Part shown: in pieces, positions 1 to 5,777 of the stretch
How the letters are laid out: each line of letters opens with the position of its first letter
Position numbering within the stretch: the stretch's first letter is position 1
From: Tannerella sp.
Lineage (GTDB): Bacteria > Bacteroidota > Bacteroidia > Bacteroidales > Tannerellaceae
Reading direction: 5' to 3'
Length of the DNA: 6,664 nucleotides
NCBI GenBank assembly: GCA_031263835.1
Contig: JAISEZ010000155.1
Coordinates: forward strand, 1 to 6,664
Notes under the pieces: model-generated
The model's input: the letters and a program-made list of their open reading frames with translations, nothing else
Databases searched by the model: none
Told to the model about the DNA's origin: nothing
Translations under genes and position numbers: made by a program

Positions 1-2628
1 CGCTTCTGTGCGCCCCCGGTGACGCTGCTGCCGGCGCCGTTCCAGACGGATACGACGGTGCGCGTGGGCACGTCGTTCACGCTCGACGGTGAATTTATCG
101 ACGACGGCACGTTCGGCCCCTCGCTGGACTATCGCTGGGAATACAACGCCACGGGCGACGTGAACAACCCGCTCGCCTGGACGCCCATAGCGGGTACGGA
201 AGGCACCGTCGCCACGGGCACCGTCAATTCCTCCCACACCCTGTCGAGCGTCAGCAAGACCGATACGGGCTATTACCGCCTGGCGGTGGCCGACGCCGCG
301 CACATCGACGCCTACAACTGCCGCGCCATGTCGGACATTGTGCGCCTGCGCGTGCTGGACGGCATCCGTCCCGACAGCGCCACGGTGCAGGCCTACCGTC
401 AGGTGGAAATCGACGTGCTGGCCAACGACGAAATGTCGGCCTCGCTCTTCACGCCCCCCTTCAGCCTGATTGATTCGGTGCGGGTGAAGCCGTCGGCGGG
501 CACCCTGACGCAGACCGGCACGGGCGACAACAGCCGGCTGGTCTACATCAACCGGACGGGCGGCGGCGGCCTGCCGAACAGCGTGGATTCCTTCCGCTAC
601 GCCTTTACCTTCTTCGACGCGGGCGTGGGCCGTACAGTCACCGTCGAGGCCACGGTATACATCTATATCCTGCAAAGCCGCCGGGGCTTTACGGCCTGTC
701 CGGGCGAAAGCTTCGAGGTCAGCCTGACGGAACGGCCGCCGGGCGTGCAGTTCGAGTGGTACGCGGCGGAATCGCCGTTCGCCTCCCTGGGCGTCGGCGC
801 CACGCGCACGCTGGCCTCCATGAGCGGCGATTCGACGTACCTTGTCCGTCCCGTCACCCCGTCGGGCGCCTTCCCTCCCGGCCTGCTGACGGTCAGCCTG
901 GCCGACCCGTCGGAAATACGGTACATGCGGTGGACGGGCCTGGTGAACAGCGAATGGCACTGTCCGGACAACTGGGTGGAGGTACACCGCACGGGCGACC
1001 GGACGTATGAAACGCCGACCTCCCATGCGCCGGCCCGCTGCATCCCCGTGCGGATTTCGTCCGAGTCGCCGTCCTATCCGGAACTGGCGGATTCGGCCTG
1101 GTGCGCCGGCATCACCGTCGAAAACCGGGCGATGCTCAGGAATCCGCACGTGCTGCACTACGACAGCGCGCAGGTGGAAATCGCACTGGGTTCGACCGAG
1201 CGCGACCGGTTCATCATGTGGTCGGCTCCGCTCAAGCACATGTATTCGGGCGACTACCACTTCAAGCAGAGCGGCGCGCCGCGCTGGGGCGACACCTACA
1301 TGAACCTCTTCCAGCAGGCCAACCCCTCGGGCGGCACGGCGGGGAAGAACATGTTCACGGCCACCTTCGGCAATCCGGACTTCAGCCTGGACCTGGGGAA
1401 GGCCTTCAACCTGCGGGTGACCTCCACGTCGGCGAACCGGACGGAACCGTGGCTCTTCCCGCAGCCCGACAACTTTTACACGGCCCTGTCGGGTGACCGC
1501 TACCCGACCCTGGGCAGCCTGACGCGCAGCGACCGTCACCGCTTCATCACGGACGGACAGCTGCTGAGCGCCGACACGACGTTCCGCATGAACGTCTTCG
1601 ACGAAAACGGCTTTGACCTGGTGCAGGTGGTGAATCCCTACCTGGCCTGGCTCGACGTGAAGCAGTTCCTGAACGGCAACAGCGGCACGCTCCAGGGCGG
1701 CTACCTGATATGGTCGGGCGTGATAAACGAAGACTTCGACGCCGTCTCCATCGACGGCAACCGGTACATATACAGCAGGTATCCGTCGCTCTCGACGGCG
1801 CCCGGCCTGATTCCGCCGCTCCAGTCCTTCTTCGTGCAGAAGGCCTCCGGCGCGGCCCTGACGTGGCTGTACATGTCGCCGAAGTGGACGACGACGTCGG
1901 ACGGTCATCACCCGTTCATGCTCCGCGCCGCGCCGGACGACAACGGCGTACTGCGCATCCGTGCCTCGCAGGGCGCGGGGAACAGCTACGCCGTGCTGCG
2001 CTACTCGTCGCGCGCCGTGCCGGAGTACGTGCGTAGCGAAGACGTCCGCACGCTCTTCTACGACGAGCTGCCGCTGACGCTCTACTCGCTGACCGTCCTG
2101 CGCGAGCCGCTGTCCATCAACGCGAGCGGCAGCTTCGGCGAACGGGAAACGGCGCTCGGCCTGCGTCTGCTGAACGCGGGCGAGACGCGGCTGGAGTTCA
2201 CGGGCATGGAGTCCTTCGGCCACGACGTGTACCTGATAGACCGGGAACGGAACAACCTGGAAATCGACCTCCAGGCAACGCCGGAATACGTGTTTACGGT
2301 GACGAAGCCGTCGGGCACGGCGGCGCTGGAACTCAACGACCGCTTTGTGCTGCGGATGACCTACACGGGCCGCGGCCTGGTGGGCACGTCCGGGGTGGAA
2401 CATCCGGAGGTGCTGTGTTCCGGCGGGAACGGCTGTCTGTACGTGCGTTCGACGCAGGGCCGAATCAGCGCCCTGCAGGTGTACAACACGCTGGGCATGC
2501 TGCTCTACAGTGACCGCACACTCTCCAGTGAATTCAAAGTGCCCGTGCCCGGCGGCCCCCAAACCTGTATCGTAAAAGTTCGGCTGGAAAATAATACAAC
2601 GGTCGTACGGAAAGTGGCAGTGAGATAA
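1..2628 (+). CDS. Large Ig-like surface/secreted protein with C-terminal T9SS sorting domain (5' truncated by window)
   Basis: The frame is open from base 1 and ends at TAA 2626-2628, so the start lies upstream; the GTG at 19 is only an internal codon. About 875 residues are visible. They look like a chain of beta-sandwich modules: an Ig-like domain around 40-360 (ends with the DTGYYRLAV strand at 262-288), a Big_9/cadherin-like module around 361-660 (DVLAND at 412-429, then a DSFRYAF strand), another Ig-like stretch to about 900, then a WTGLVNSEW..DNW motif at 931-975 of the kind seen in Bacteroidota surface proteins. The last 75-80 residues (about 2395-2628) resemble a type A Por/T9SS sorting domain, with an LQVYNTLGMLLYS core and a basic VVRKVAVR end. 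Such domains route proteins through the outer membrane for release or surface attachment. I see no catalytic motif. Codons end overwhelmingly in C or G, more so than in the minus-strand genes. A role in adhesion or surface structure is inference; exact function is unknown. Confidence 0.75.
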   Translation, partial: RFCAPPVTLLPAPFQTDTTVRVGTSFTLDGEFIDDGTFGPSLDYRWEYNATGDVNNPLAWTPIAGTEGTVATGTVNSSHTLSSVSKTDTGYYRLAVADAAHIDAYNCRAMSDIVRLRVLDGIRPDSATVQAYRQVEIDVLANDEMSASLFTPPFSLIDSVRVKPSAGTLTQTGTGDNSRLVYINRTGGGGLPNSVDSFRYAFTFFDAGVGRTVTVEATVYIYILQSRRGFTACPGESFEVSLTERPPGVQFEWYAAESPFASLGVGATRTLASMSGDSTYLVRPVTPSGAFPPGLLTVSLADPSEIRYMRWTGLVNSEWHCPDNWVEVHRTGDRTYETPTSHAPARCIPVRISSESPSYPELADSAWCAGITVENRAMLRNPHVLHYDSAQVEIALGSTERDRFIMWSAPLKHMYSGDYHFKQSGAPRWGDTYMNLFQQANPSGGTAGKNMFTATFGNPDFSLDLGKAFNLRVTSTSANRTEPWLFPQPDNFYTALSGDRYPTLGSLTRSDRHRFITDGQLLSADTTFRMNVFDENGFDLVQVVNPYLAWLDVKQFLNGNSGTLQGGYLIWSGVINEDFDAVSIDGNRYIYSRYPSLSTAPGLIPPLQSFFVQKASGAALTWLYMSPKWTTTSDGHHPFMLRAAPDDNGVLRIRASQGAGNSYAVLRYSSRAVPEYVRSEDVRTLFYDELPLTLYSLTVLREPLSINASGSFGERETALGLRLLNAGETRLEFTGMESFGHDVYLIDRERNNLEIDLQATPEYVFTVTKPSGTAALELNDRFVLRMTYTGRGLVGTSGVEHPEVLCSGGNGCLYVRSTQGRISALQVYNTLGMLLYSDRTLSSEFKVPVPGGPQTCIVKVRLENNTTVVRKVAVR

Positions 2629-2718
2629 TGATTAGTGATTAATGATTAGTGATTAGTGGTTAGTGATGAGTGGTTAGTGGTTAGTGGTTAATGGAGAATG
2701 AGGAATTATTGGTGATGA
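2629..2718 (+). repeat. Heptamer array R1 (consensus TGRTTAG)
   Basis: Thirteen 7-base units follow directly after the TAA stop of the large surface protein gene. The first nine (to about 2691) are close matches such as TGATTAG, TGGTTAG and TGATGAG. The last four drift (TGGAGAA, TGAGGAA, TTATTGG, TGATGAA) but keep the 7-base phase. There is no spacer between the stop codon and the array. Confidence 0.9.
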
Positions 2719-2740
2719 ATTGTGTGCGCGGGTTAGGTGC

Positions 2741-2764
2741 GTAGAGGCGATGTATCGCGTCTCC
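2741..2764. repeat. Degenerate copy of the GAGACGC palindrome
   Basis: This stretch reads GTAGAGGCGATG followed by TATCGCGTCTCC. It matches the perfect palindrome at 3473-3496 except for a lost AC step in the left half and two substitutions. It is probably a decayed member of the same family. Confidence 0.55.
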
Positions 2765-2767
2765 GTC

Positions 2768-2783
2768 AACCGCTAACCGCTAA
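2768..2783 (-). repeat. Short reverse-oriented heptamer array (variant TTAGCGG)
   Basis: AACCGCTAACCGCTAA is two units of the heptamer on the minus strand with C in place of T at one position. With R1 it brackets the degenerate GAGACGC palindrome, so the left part of the gap has inverted heptamer tracts at its edges. Confidence 0.6.
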
Positions 2784-2815
2784 ACATCGTTGGTATTTAT
2801 GTTATGTTGTTTTGG

Positions 2816-2850
2816 AAAGGGACAGGCCGTGAGGTTTGTCCCCTTTTTTT
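2816..2850 (+). terminator. Rho-independent terminator of the surface protein gene
   Basis: The stem is GGGACA (2819-2824) with TGTCCC (2837-2842), extended inward by GGCC against GGTT with two G-T pairs around a GTGA loop. A run of seven T follows at 2844-2850. The orientation fits transcripts of the upstream + strand gene, although it lies about 190 bases after the stop. Its sequence is homologous to the inverted hairpin at 3516-3554. Confidence 0.8.
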
Positions 2851-2852
2851 AG

Positions 2853-2922
2853 TGGTTAGTGGTTAGTGGATAGTGGATAGTGATTAGTGGTTAGTGGATA
2901 ATGGTTAACGGTTAATGGTTAT
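2853..2922 (+). repeat. Heptamer array R2
   Basis: Ten 7-base units follow the T-run of the terminator, mostly TGGTTAG, TGGATAG and TGGTTAA. The last unit, TGGTTAT, overlaps the first bases (TATACTG) of the inverted-repeat element at 2920-3130. Confidence 0.9.
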
Positions 2923-3130
2923 ACTGCACGCGGTTCGGTTTTGTGCATTGCCCGTCAGGGCATTCATATCAATAGAGAAGAAGACCGGCAAGCCCGCTTT
3001 ATTGCCCGTAGGGCATTCATCTTCTGTTTATGAATCCCCTGACGGGGAATAACAGATGAGCGGCATACGTTTTTCTATTGATAGGATTCCCCTGACGGGG
3101 AATGCATAAAACCATCCCGTGCACAGTATA
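2920..3130. repeat. Inverted-repeat element IR1 with four internal hairpins
   Basis: Two 101-base arms (2920-3020 and 3030-3130) are inverted copies around a 9-base centre, starting TATACTG and ending CAGTATA. By eye the outer 60 bases agree at about 80 percent; the inner part needs small gaps. Each arm contains two small hairpins: TGCCC-GTCA-GGGCA (2949-2962) and TGCCC-GTA-GGGCA (3003-3015) on the left, and ATCCCC-TGAC-GGGGAAT (3034-3050) and ATTCCCC-TGAC-GGGGAAT (3086-3103) on the right. It encodes no plausible protein. The shape fits a MITE-like or paired REP-like element; which one is not decided. Confidence 0.8.
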
Positions 3131-3136
3131 GTTTTT

Positions 3137-3163
3137 GGATTGCTTCGTTCCTCGCAAGGACGG
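3137..3163. repeat. Short dispersed-type repeat, core GCTTCGTTCCTCGC
   Basis: The stretch contains GATTGC, CTTCGTTCCTC and GCAA, with TTGC and GCAA able to pair. From memory, very similar strings (on the other strand, TTGCGAGGAACGAAGCAA) recur between genes in many unrelated bacterial genomes. In this window there is a single copy, so its repeat status rests on recall. Confidence 0.5.
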
Positions 3164-3181
3164 TTGGCGTCAGCGACAGCG

Positions 3182-3411
3182 AAGGGCTGAAAGCCCGACA
3201 TATCCCAGCCCAATGGCAACGCCTTGGGTATGATGACGCACACCTTGCCCTGCGCCCTGAAAGGGCAACATATCCATTTTCATAACCCCGTTTTATTCAA
3301 ATGGATTGTGCCGGAAAGGTATGTTGCCCTTGCAGGGTGCAGGGTGGGGGCGGGTATCCATAATCCCAAGGCGTTGCCATTGGGCTGGGTTATGTCGGGC
3401 TTTCAGCCCTT
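3182..3411. repeat. Inverted-repeat element IR2 (GGGCTGAAAGCCC family)
   Basis: Arms of 94 bases (3182-3275 and 3318-3411) are inverted copies around a 42-base centre. The outer 47 bases of the arms differ at one position only; the inner half is more diverged but ends again in a shared GGGCAACATA. Each arm holds three successive hairpins: GGGCT-GAA-AGCCC, CCCAA with TTGGG around TGGCAACGCC, and a CCCT with AGGG stem. Open frames crossing both arms translate to the same string around KALPLGW and MSGFQP, which is a by-product of the repeat and not a gene. Confidence 0.85.
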
Positions 3412-3472
3412 GGGTAGCGACACGGGTCGGCGAGCGTTCGTTTTTCCAGCGGCGGGGAGGGCAGTTTTATTC

Positions 3473-3496
3473 AGAGACGCGATGCATCGCGTCTCT
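3473..3496. repeat. Perfect 24-base GAGACGC palindrome
   Basis: The half-site AGAGACGCGATG is followed by its exact reverse complement. A decayed relative sits at 2741-2764. It lies about 20 bases from the terminator hairpin at 3516-3554, as the other copy lies about 50 bases from the terminator at 2816-2850. Confidence 0.85.
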
Positions 3497-3515
3497 ACGG
3501 CATCGCGTCCCGGAC

Positions 3516-3554
3516 AAAAAAAAGGAACAAACCTGGCAGCCTGTCCCTTTTTTT
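3516..3554 (-). terminator. Rho-independent terminator of pfkA (possibly bidirectional)
   Basis: On the minus strand the hairpin reads GGGACA, a GGCTGCCAGG apex region, then TGTTCC and a run of eight T. The stem has one mismatch, and A and T runs on both sides allow use in either direction. It lies about 60 bases after the pfkA stop. The sequence is clearly homologous to the + strand terminator at 2816-2850. Confidence 0.75.
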
Positions 3555-3556
3555 AA

Positions 3557-3570
3557 TGGTTAGTGAGAAA
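3557..3570 (+). repeat. Short heptamer tract R3a
   Basis: TGGTTAG and TGAGAAA follow the T-run of the hairpin at 3516-3554 on the + strand. The T-run to TGGTTAG junction is the same as that between the terminator at 2816-2850 and array R2. Confidence 0.6.
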
Positions 3571-3584
3571 ACCCCTTCCCGACG

Positions 3585-3619
3585 CTCCTCATTAACCATT
3601 AACCACTAACCATTAATCA
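3585..3619 (-). repeat. Heptamer array R3b overlapping the pfkA stop
   Basis: On the minus strand the units are TGATTAA, TGGTTAG, TGGTTAA, TGGTTAA and TGAGGAG. The TAA stop of pfkA is the last three bases of the first unit, so the array supplies the stop codon and the final Asp codon. Confidence 0.85.
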
Positions 3620-4644
3620 CTGATAACGTTTTCTCCGAACGAAATACCCATTCGCCGTCCCTGCATGACCAGGTCGTTGTCGGGCGTCACCAGTTTCAGT
3701 TTCCCGGAGACGTCGGAAAGCGGAATGGAACTGATTCGTCCGTCCTGCAGGCACACCATCCGTCCAAACGCCTTTTCGGCAATCAGTTCGGTCGCATGTC
3801 CGCCGAGGCGGGTAGCCAGGTTGCGGTCGAACGGCGAAGGATTGCCGCCCCGCTGAATATAGCCCAGTACGGTTTCGCGCGTTTCGATAAGCGTCGCCCC
3901 CTCGATGGCGCGCTTGACATAGTCGACCGGACGCCTTTTCGAATCCACCCTGATGCCCTCGGCCAGCACGACAATCGAATACGGCTTGTCGCGACGGAAA
4001 CGGTCCAGAATCACTTCGTTCACTTTGCGGATGTCGAACCTGATTTCGGGAATCAGAATCACGTCGGCGCCGCCGGCCATGCCGGCATGAAGGGCAATCC
4101 AGCCGGCGTGATGTCCCATCACTTCCACCACCATCACCCGCTTGTGGGAGCTGGCGGTGGAATGGAGCCGGTCAATGGCCTCCGTGGCGATATTTACGGC
4201 CGTGTCGAACCCGAAGGTAATGTCCGTGCCCCAGACGTCGTTGTCAATGGTTTTGGGTACGCCGATGACGTTCAAGCCCATCCGCGAGAGTTTGTTGGCC
4301 GTTTTCTGCGTGCCGTTGCCGCCGATACACACCAGACAGTCCAGTCCCAGTTTCCGGTAATTGAGGCAAATCGTTTCCGGCTTACCGTCCCCGTCCGGGT
4401 GGTCGAACGTTTTCTTGAACGGCTTCTCGCGCGAAGTGCCCAGGATGGTGCCGCCCAGATTCAGAATACCGGAAAGGCTGCGTTCGCTCAATTCTTCGAC
4501 GTCGATATCCATCAGGCCGGAAAAACCGTTGTGAATACCCAACACCGTCATGCCACAGTTCACAAGCGCCGTTTTCCCGACGCCGCGGATGGTTGCGTTG
4601 ATGCCCGGACAGTCGCCGCCGGACGAAAGGATACCTATTTTCAT
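3613..4644 (-). CDS. pfkA: 6-phosphofructokinase, mixed-substrate (group III-like)
   Basis: This 343-residue cytoplasmic enzyme phosphorylates fructose 6-phosphate to fructose 1,6-bisphosphate in glycolysis. Visible motifs are the N-terminal nucleotide loop SSGGDCPGIN (7-16), GTSR (69-72), GGNGT (108-112), PKTIDND (130-136, catalytic base Asp134), VVEVMGHHAGW (172-182), GGAD..LIPE (191-200) and GYIQRGG (261-267). By family rules, Gly after GGN suggests ATP use while Lys in PKTIDND is typical of pyrophosphate enzymes, so the phosphate donor is uncertain. The E. coli-type GGDG is GGNG here, and the usual GHIQRGG is GYIQRGG; I recall GGNG in related group III enzymes. The ATG at 4644 is chosen because an in-frame ATG at 4671 falls inside the -7 promoter box, and because MKIGILSSGG is the usual family start. 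The TAA stop lies in a heptamer repeat. Confidence 0.95.
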   Translation of the reverse strand: MKIGILSSGGDCPGINATIRGVGKTALVNCGMTVLGIHNGFSGLMDIDVEELSERSLSGILNLGGTILGTSREKPFKKTFDHPDGDGKPETICLNYRKLGLDCLVCIGGNGTQKTANKLSRMGLNVIGVPKTIDNDVWGTDITFGFDTAVNIATEAIDRLHSTASSHKRVMVVEVMGHHAGWIALHAGMAGGADVILIPEIRFDIRKVNEVILDRFRRDKPYSIVVLAEGIRVDSKRRPVDYVKRAIEGATLIETRETVLGYIQRGGNPSPFDRNLATRLGGHATELIAEKAFGRMVCLQDGRISSIPLSDVSGKLKLVTPDNDLVMQGRRMGISFGENVISD

Positions 4645-4668
4645 CAAAAGTCGCGTTTTTTTTCCTCG

Positions 4669-4700
4669 CAAACTTACGGGAAAAACTCCGGATGGACAAA
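4669..4700 (-). promoter_or_regulatory. Bacteroidota-type promoter of pfkA
   Basis: On the minus strand a TTTG box (4700-4697) lies exactly 20 bases from TAAGTTTG (4676-4669), a full match to the Bacteroidota housekeeping pattern. Transcription should start near 4662, leaving a leader of about 20 A-rich bases before the ATG at 4644. No strong Shine-Dalgarno is seen. Confidence 0.85.
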
Positions 4701-4705
4701 CAAAA

Positions 4706-4779
4706 TGAGTGATTAGTGGTTAGTGATTAGTGATTAGTGATGAGTGATTAGTGGTTAGTGGTTAGTGATGAGTGATTCG
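4706..4779 (+). repeat. Heptamer array R4 between the regulator gene and pfkA
   Basis: Ten units run in exact 7-base phase from 4710 (TGATTAG, TGGTTAG, TGATGAG and similar), preceded by a partial unit. The array begins about six bases upstream of the pfkA -33 box and ends about 25 bases past the stop of the AraC-type gene. Unlike R1, R3b and R5 it does not touch a stop codon, and its orientation is opposite to the gene it follows. Confidence 0.9.
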
Positions 4780-4803
4780 GGTGCGGTGTAATTTCCGATT
4801 CCG

Positions 4804-5424
4804 TCACGCCGGCATGGATTTCTGCGGACGCTTGCGAAATTCCGAAGGCGCAAGACCGTAATATTTGCGGAATGCTTTCGACAGTGCCTGAGAACTTTGG
4901 TAGCCCGTCTGTTCCGCAATCTCCACCAGCGTCTGCTCTGTTGCAGTCAGCCTGAACGCGACCTTTTCCATGCGCAGCCGCCGGATATACCGGCCCGGAC
5001 ATTCTCCCAGGATGGCCTTGAAAATCCGGTGAAAATGAAACCCCGAAATATGGACGGCTTCCGCCAGGTTGCGCAGGTTAATCGTCTCGTGCAGGTGTTC
5101 ATTGATGAAATTGACGGCGGTGTTCATTGCCTTAAAATATTCCTGATAAGTGATTTCGTGCGACTGACACTGTGTCTGCGTGGAAAGCCGGCTTCTCCTC
5201 CGGAAGCCGGTAAATGTACAGCCGTCCGTTCCTTCCGTTTTATCCGGGAAACGGATGAAATGTTCAACCTTTTCTTCTATAGTCATGTCCCGGGTGAGAC
5301 TCCCGTTCCGGAAACAGAAACAGCAGTAATCCGTATGAGGACTACCGTCCCGGTTGCTCCCGAACATTCCGGGGGTTGTCAGCAACACGCCACAGCCTTG
5401 ACATATTTTCGTACCTGTTTGCAT
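4804..5424 (-). CDS. Zinc-ribbon / AraC-family transcriptional regulator
   Basis: This is a 206-residue predicted cytoplasmic DNA-binding protein. Residues 5-60 match the small zinc ribbon family (PF12674-like): CQGC (8-11), G-N-DGS (22-28), YCCFC (33-37) and MTIEEKVEHF (47-56); Cys8, Cys11, Cys34 and Cys37 are the likely metal ligands. A variable linker leads to a complete AraC-type double helix-turn-helix at about 100-200: LRNLAEAVHISGFHFHRIFK for the first and IAEQTGYQSSQALSKAFRK for the second, ending in GLAPSEFRKR. No cupin or sugar-binding domain is present, so the signal is unknown; metal or redox sensing by the ribbon is inference. An upstream in-frame ATG at 5613 is rejected because the promoter at 5456-5487 lies inside that extension and its translation shows no domain. 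It lies tandem to pfkA, 160 bases away, without a clear terminator between them. Confidence 0.88.
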   Translation of the reverse strand: MQTGTKICQGCGVLLTTPGMFGSNRDGSPHTDYCCFCFRNGSLTRDMTIEEKVEHFIRFPDKTEGTDGCTFTGFRRRSRLSTQTQCQSHEITYQEYFKAMNTAVNFINEHLHETINLRNLAEAVHISGFHFHRIFKAILGECPGRYIRRLRMEKVAFRLTATEQTLVEIAEQTGYQSSQALSKAFRKYYGLAPSEFRKRPQKSMPA

Positions 5425-5455
5425 TGTCTTACTATGTAAATTCAGTACAGCAATG

Positions 5456-5487
5456 CAAAGGTACGGGCTATCCCCGGGGCCGTAAAA
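5456..5487 (-). promoter_or_regulatory. Bacteroidota-type promoter of the AraC-family gene
   Basis: On the minus strand TACCTTTG (5463-5456) is a full -7 match, and TTTT (5487-5484), one base off the TTTG consensus, lies 20 bases upstream. The leader to the ATG at 5424 is about 25-31 bases and AT-rich. This fixes the 206-residue start. Confidence 0.75.
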
Positions 5488-5742
5488 CGGATTTCCGCGC
5501 GACCTCCGGCGGCTTTGACGTTTCCCGGAAAAAACGGCTTGCGGACTTGCGAGAGATGCTGAAAAAAATCTCGCCCGTGAAGCCGGGTCGGGGTTCAGTA
5601 TGGATTTTTGCAAAAAAGGAAGCGAATGTCATGTACTTTTTACAAAATACAGGGTCGCCGGCATCCGTATTTGCAGAAAAAAAATACGTCGCCGTGAGTC
5701 AGAAAAAGGCGATTCAGATCTGAAGGAGCGATTTACATCCCG
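5488..5742. other. Gene-free interval between trpA and the AraC-family gene
   Basis: Apart from the weak terminator candidate at 5677-5712, I see no gene, no RNA gene and no clear promoter. Open frames here show no recognisable domain and have no start context. A CCCG-TGAAGC-CGGG hairpin sits at about 5574-5587 without a T-run on either strand. Confidence 0.5.
5677..5712 (-). terminator. Weak candidate terminator downstream of trpA
   Basis: On the minus strand TCGCC (5712-5708) can pair with GGCGA (5693-5689) around a 14-base loop, followed four bases later by a run of eight T (5684-5677). The stem is short and the loop large, so this is tentative. It lies about 60 bases after the trpA stop. 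Confidence 0.35.
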
Positions 5743-5777
5743 CTAATCACTAATCACTAACCACTAACCACTCATCA
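5743..5777 (-). repeat. Heptamer array R5 starting at the trpA stop
   Basis: On the minus strand five units run TGATGAG, TGGTTAG, TGGTTAG, TGATTAG, TGATTAG. The trpA stop TGA is the first three bases of the first unit. Confidence 0.9.

Noticed and set aside
2629..2922. CRISPR array
   Set aside because: The units are 7-base tandem repeats without spacers; no 25-40 base repeats with unique spacers occur in the window.
2853..2922. Telomere-like or strong G-quadruplex DNA
   Set aside because: Units resemble telomere repeats only loosely and have at most two adjacent G, so only weak two-layer quadruplexes would be possible, and the arrays are internal.
3028..3243. Minus-strand open frame of 71 codons
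   Set aside because: It lies wholly across IR1 and IR2 sequence, and its ALPLGW and MSGFQP strings recur in the other IR2 arm, so it is a translation of the repeat.
3224..3556. Plus-strand open frame of 110 codons
   Set aside because: It spans IR2, the GAGACGC palindrome and the pfkA terminator and shows the same repeat-derived strings; no protein domain is seen.
3796..4716. Long plus-strand open frame of 306 codons
   Set aside because: It is antisense to the well-supported pfkA gene, rich in His, Arg and Gly, and without any domain; a typical shadow frame in GC-rich DNA.
5561..5600. Riboswitch or attenuator upstream of the AraC-type gene
   Set aside because: The hairpin lies upstream of the predicted transcription start, and no conserved riboswitch or leader peptide pattern is visible.
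5376..5723. Plus-strand open frame of 115 codons upstream of the AraC-type gene
   Set aside because: It overlaps the regulator's start and promoter on the other strand, has no promoter of its own and resembles no family.
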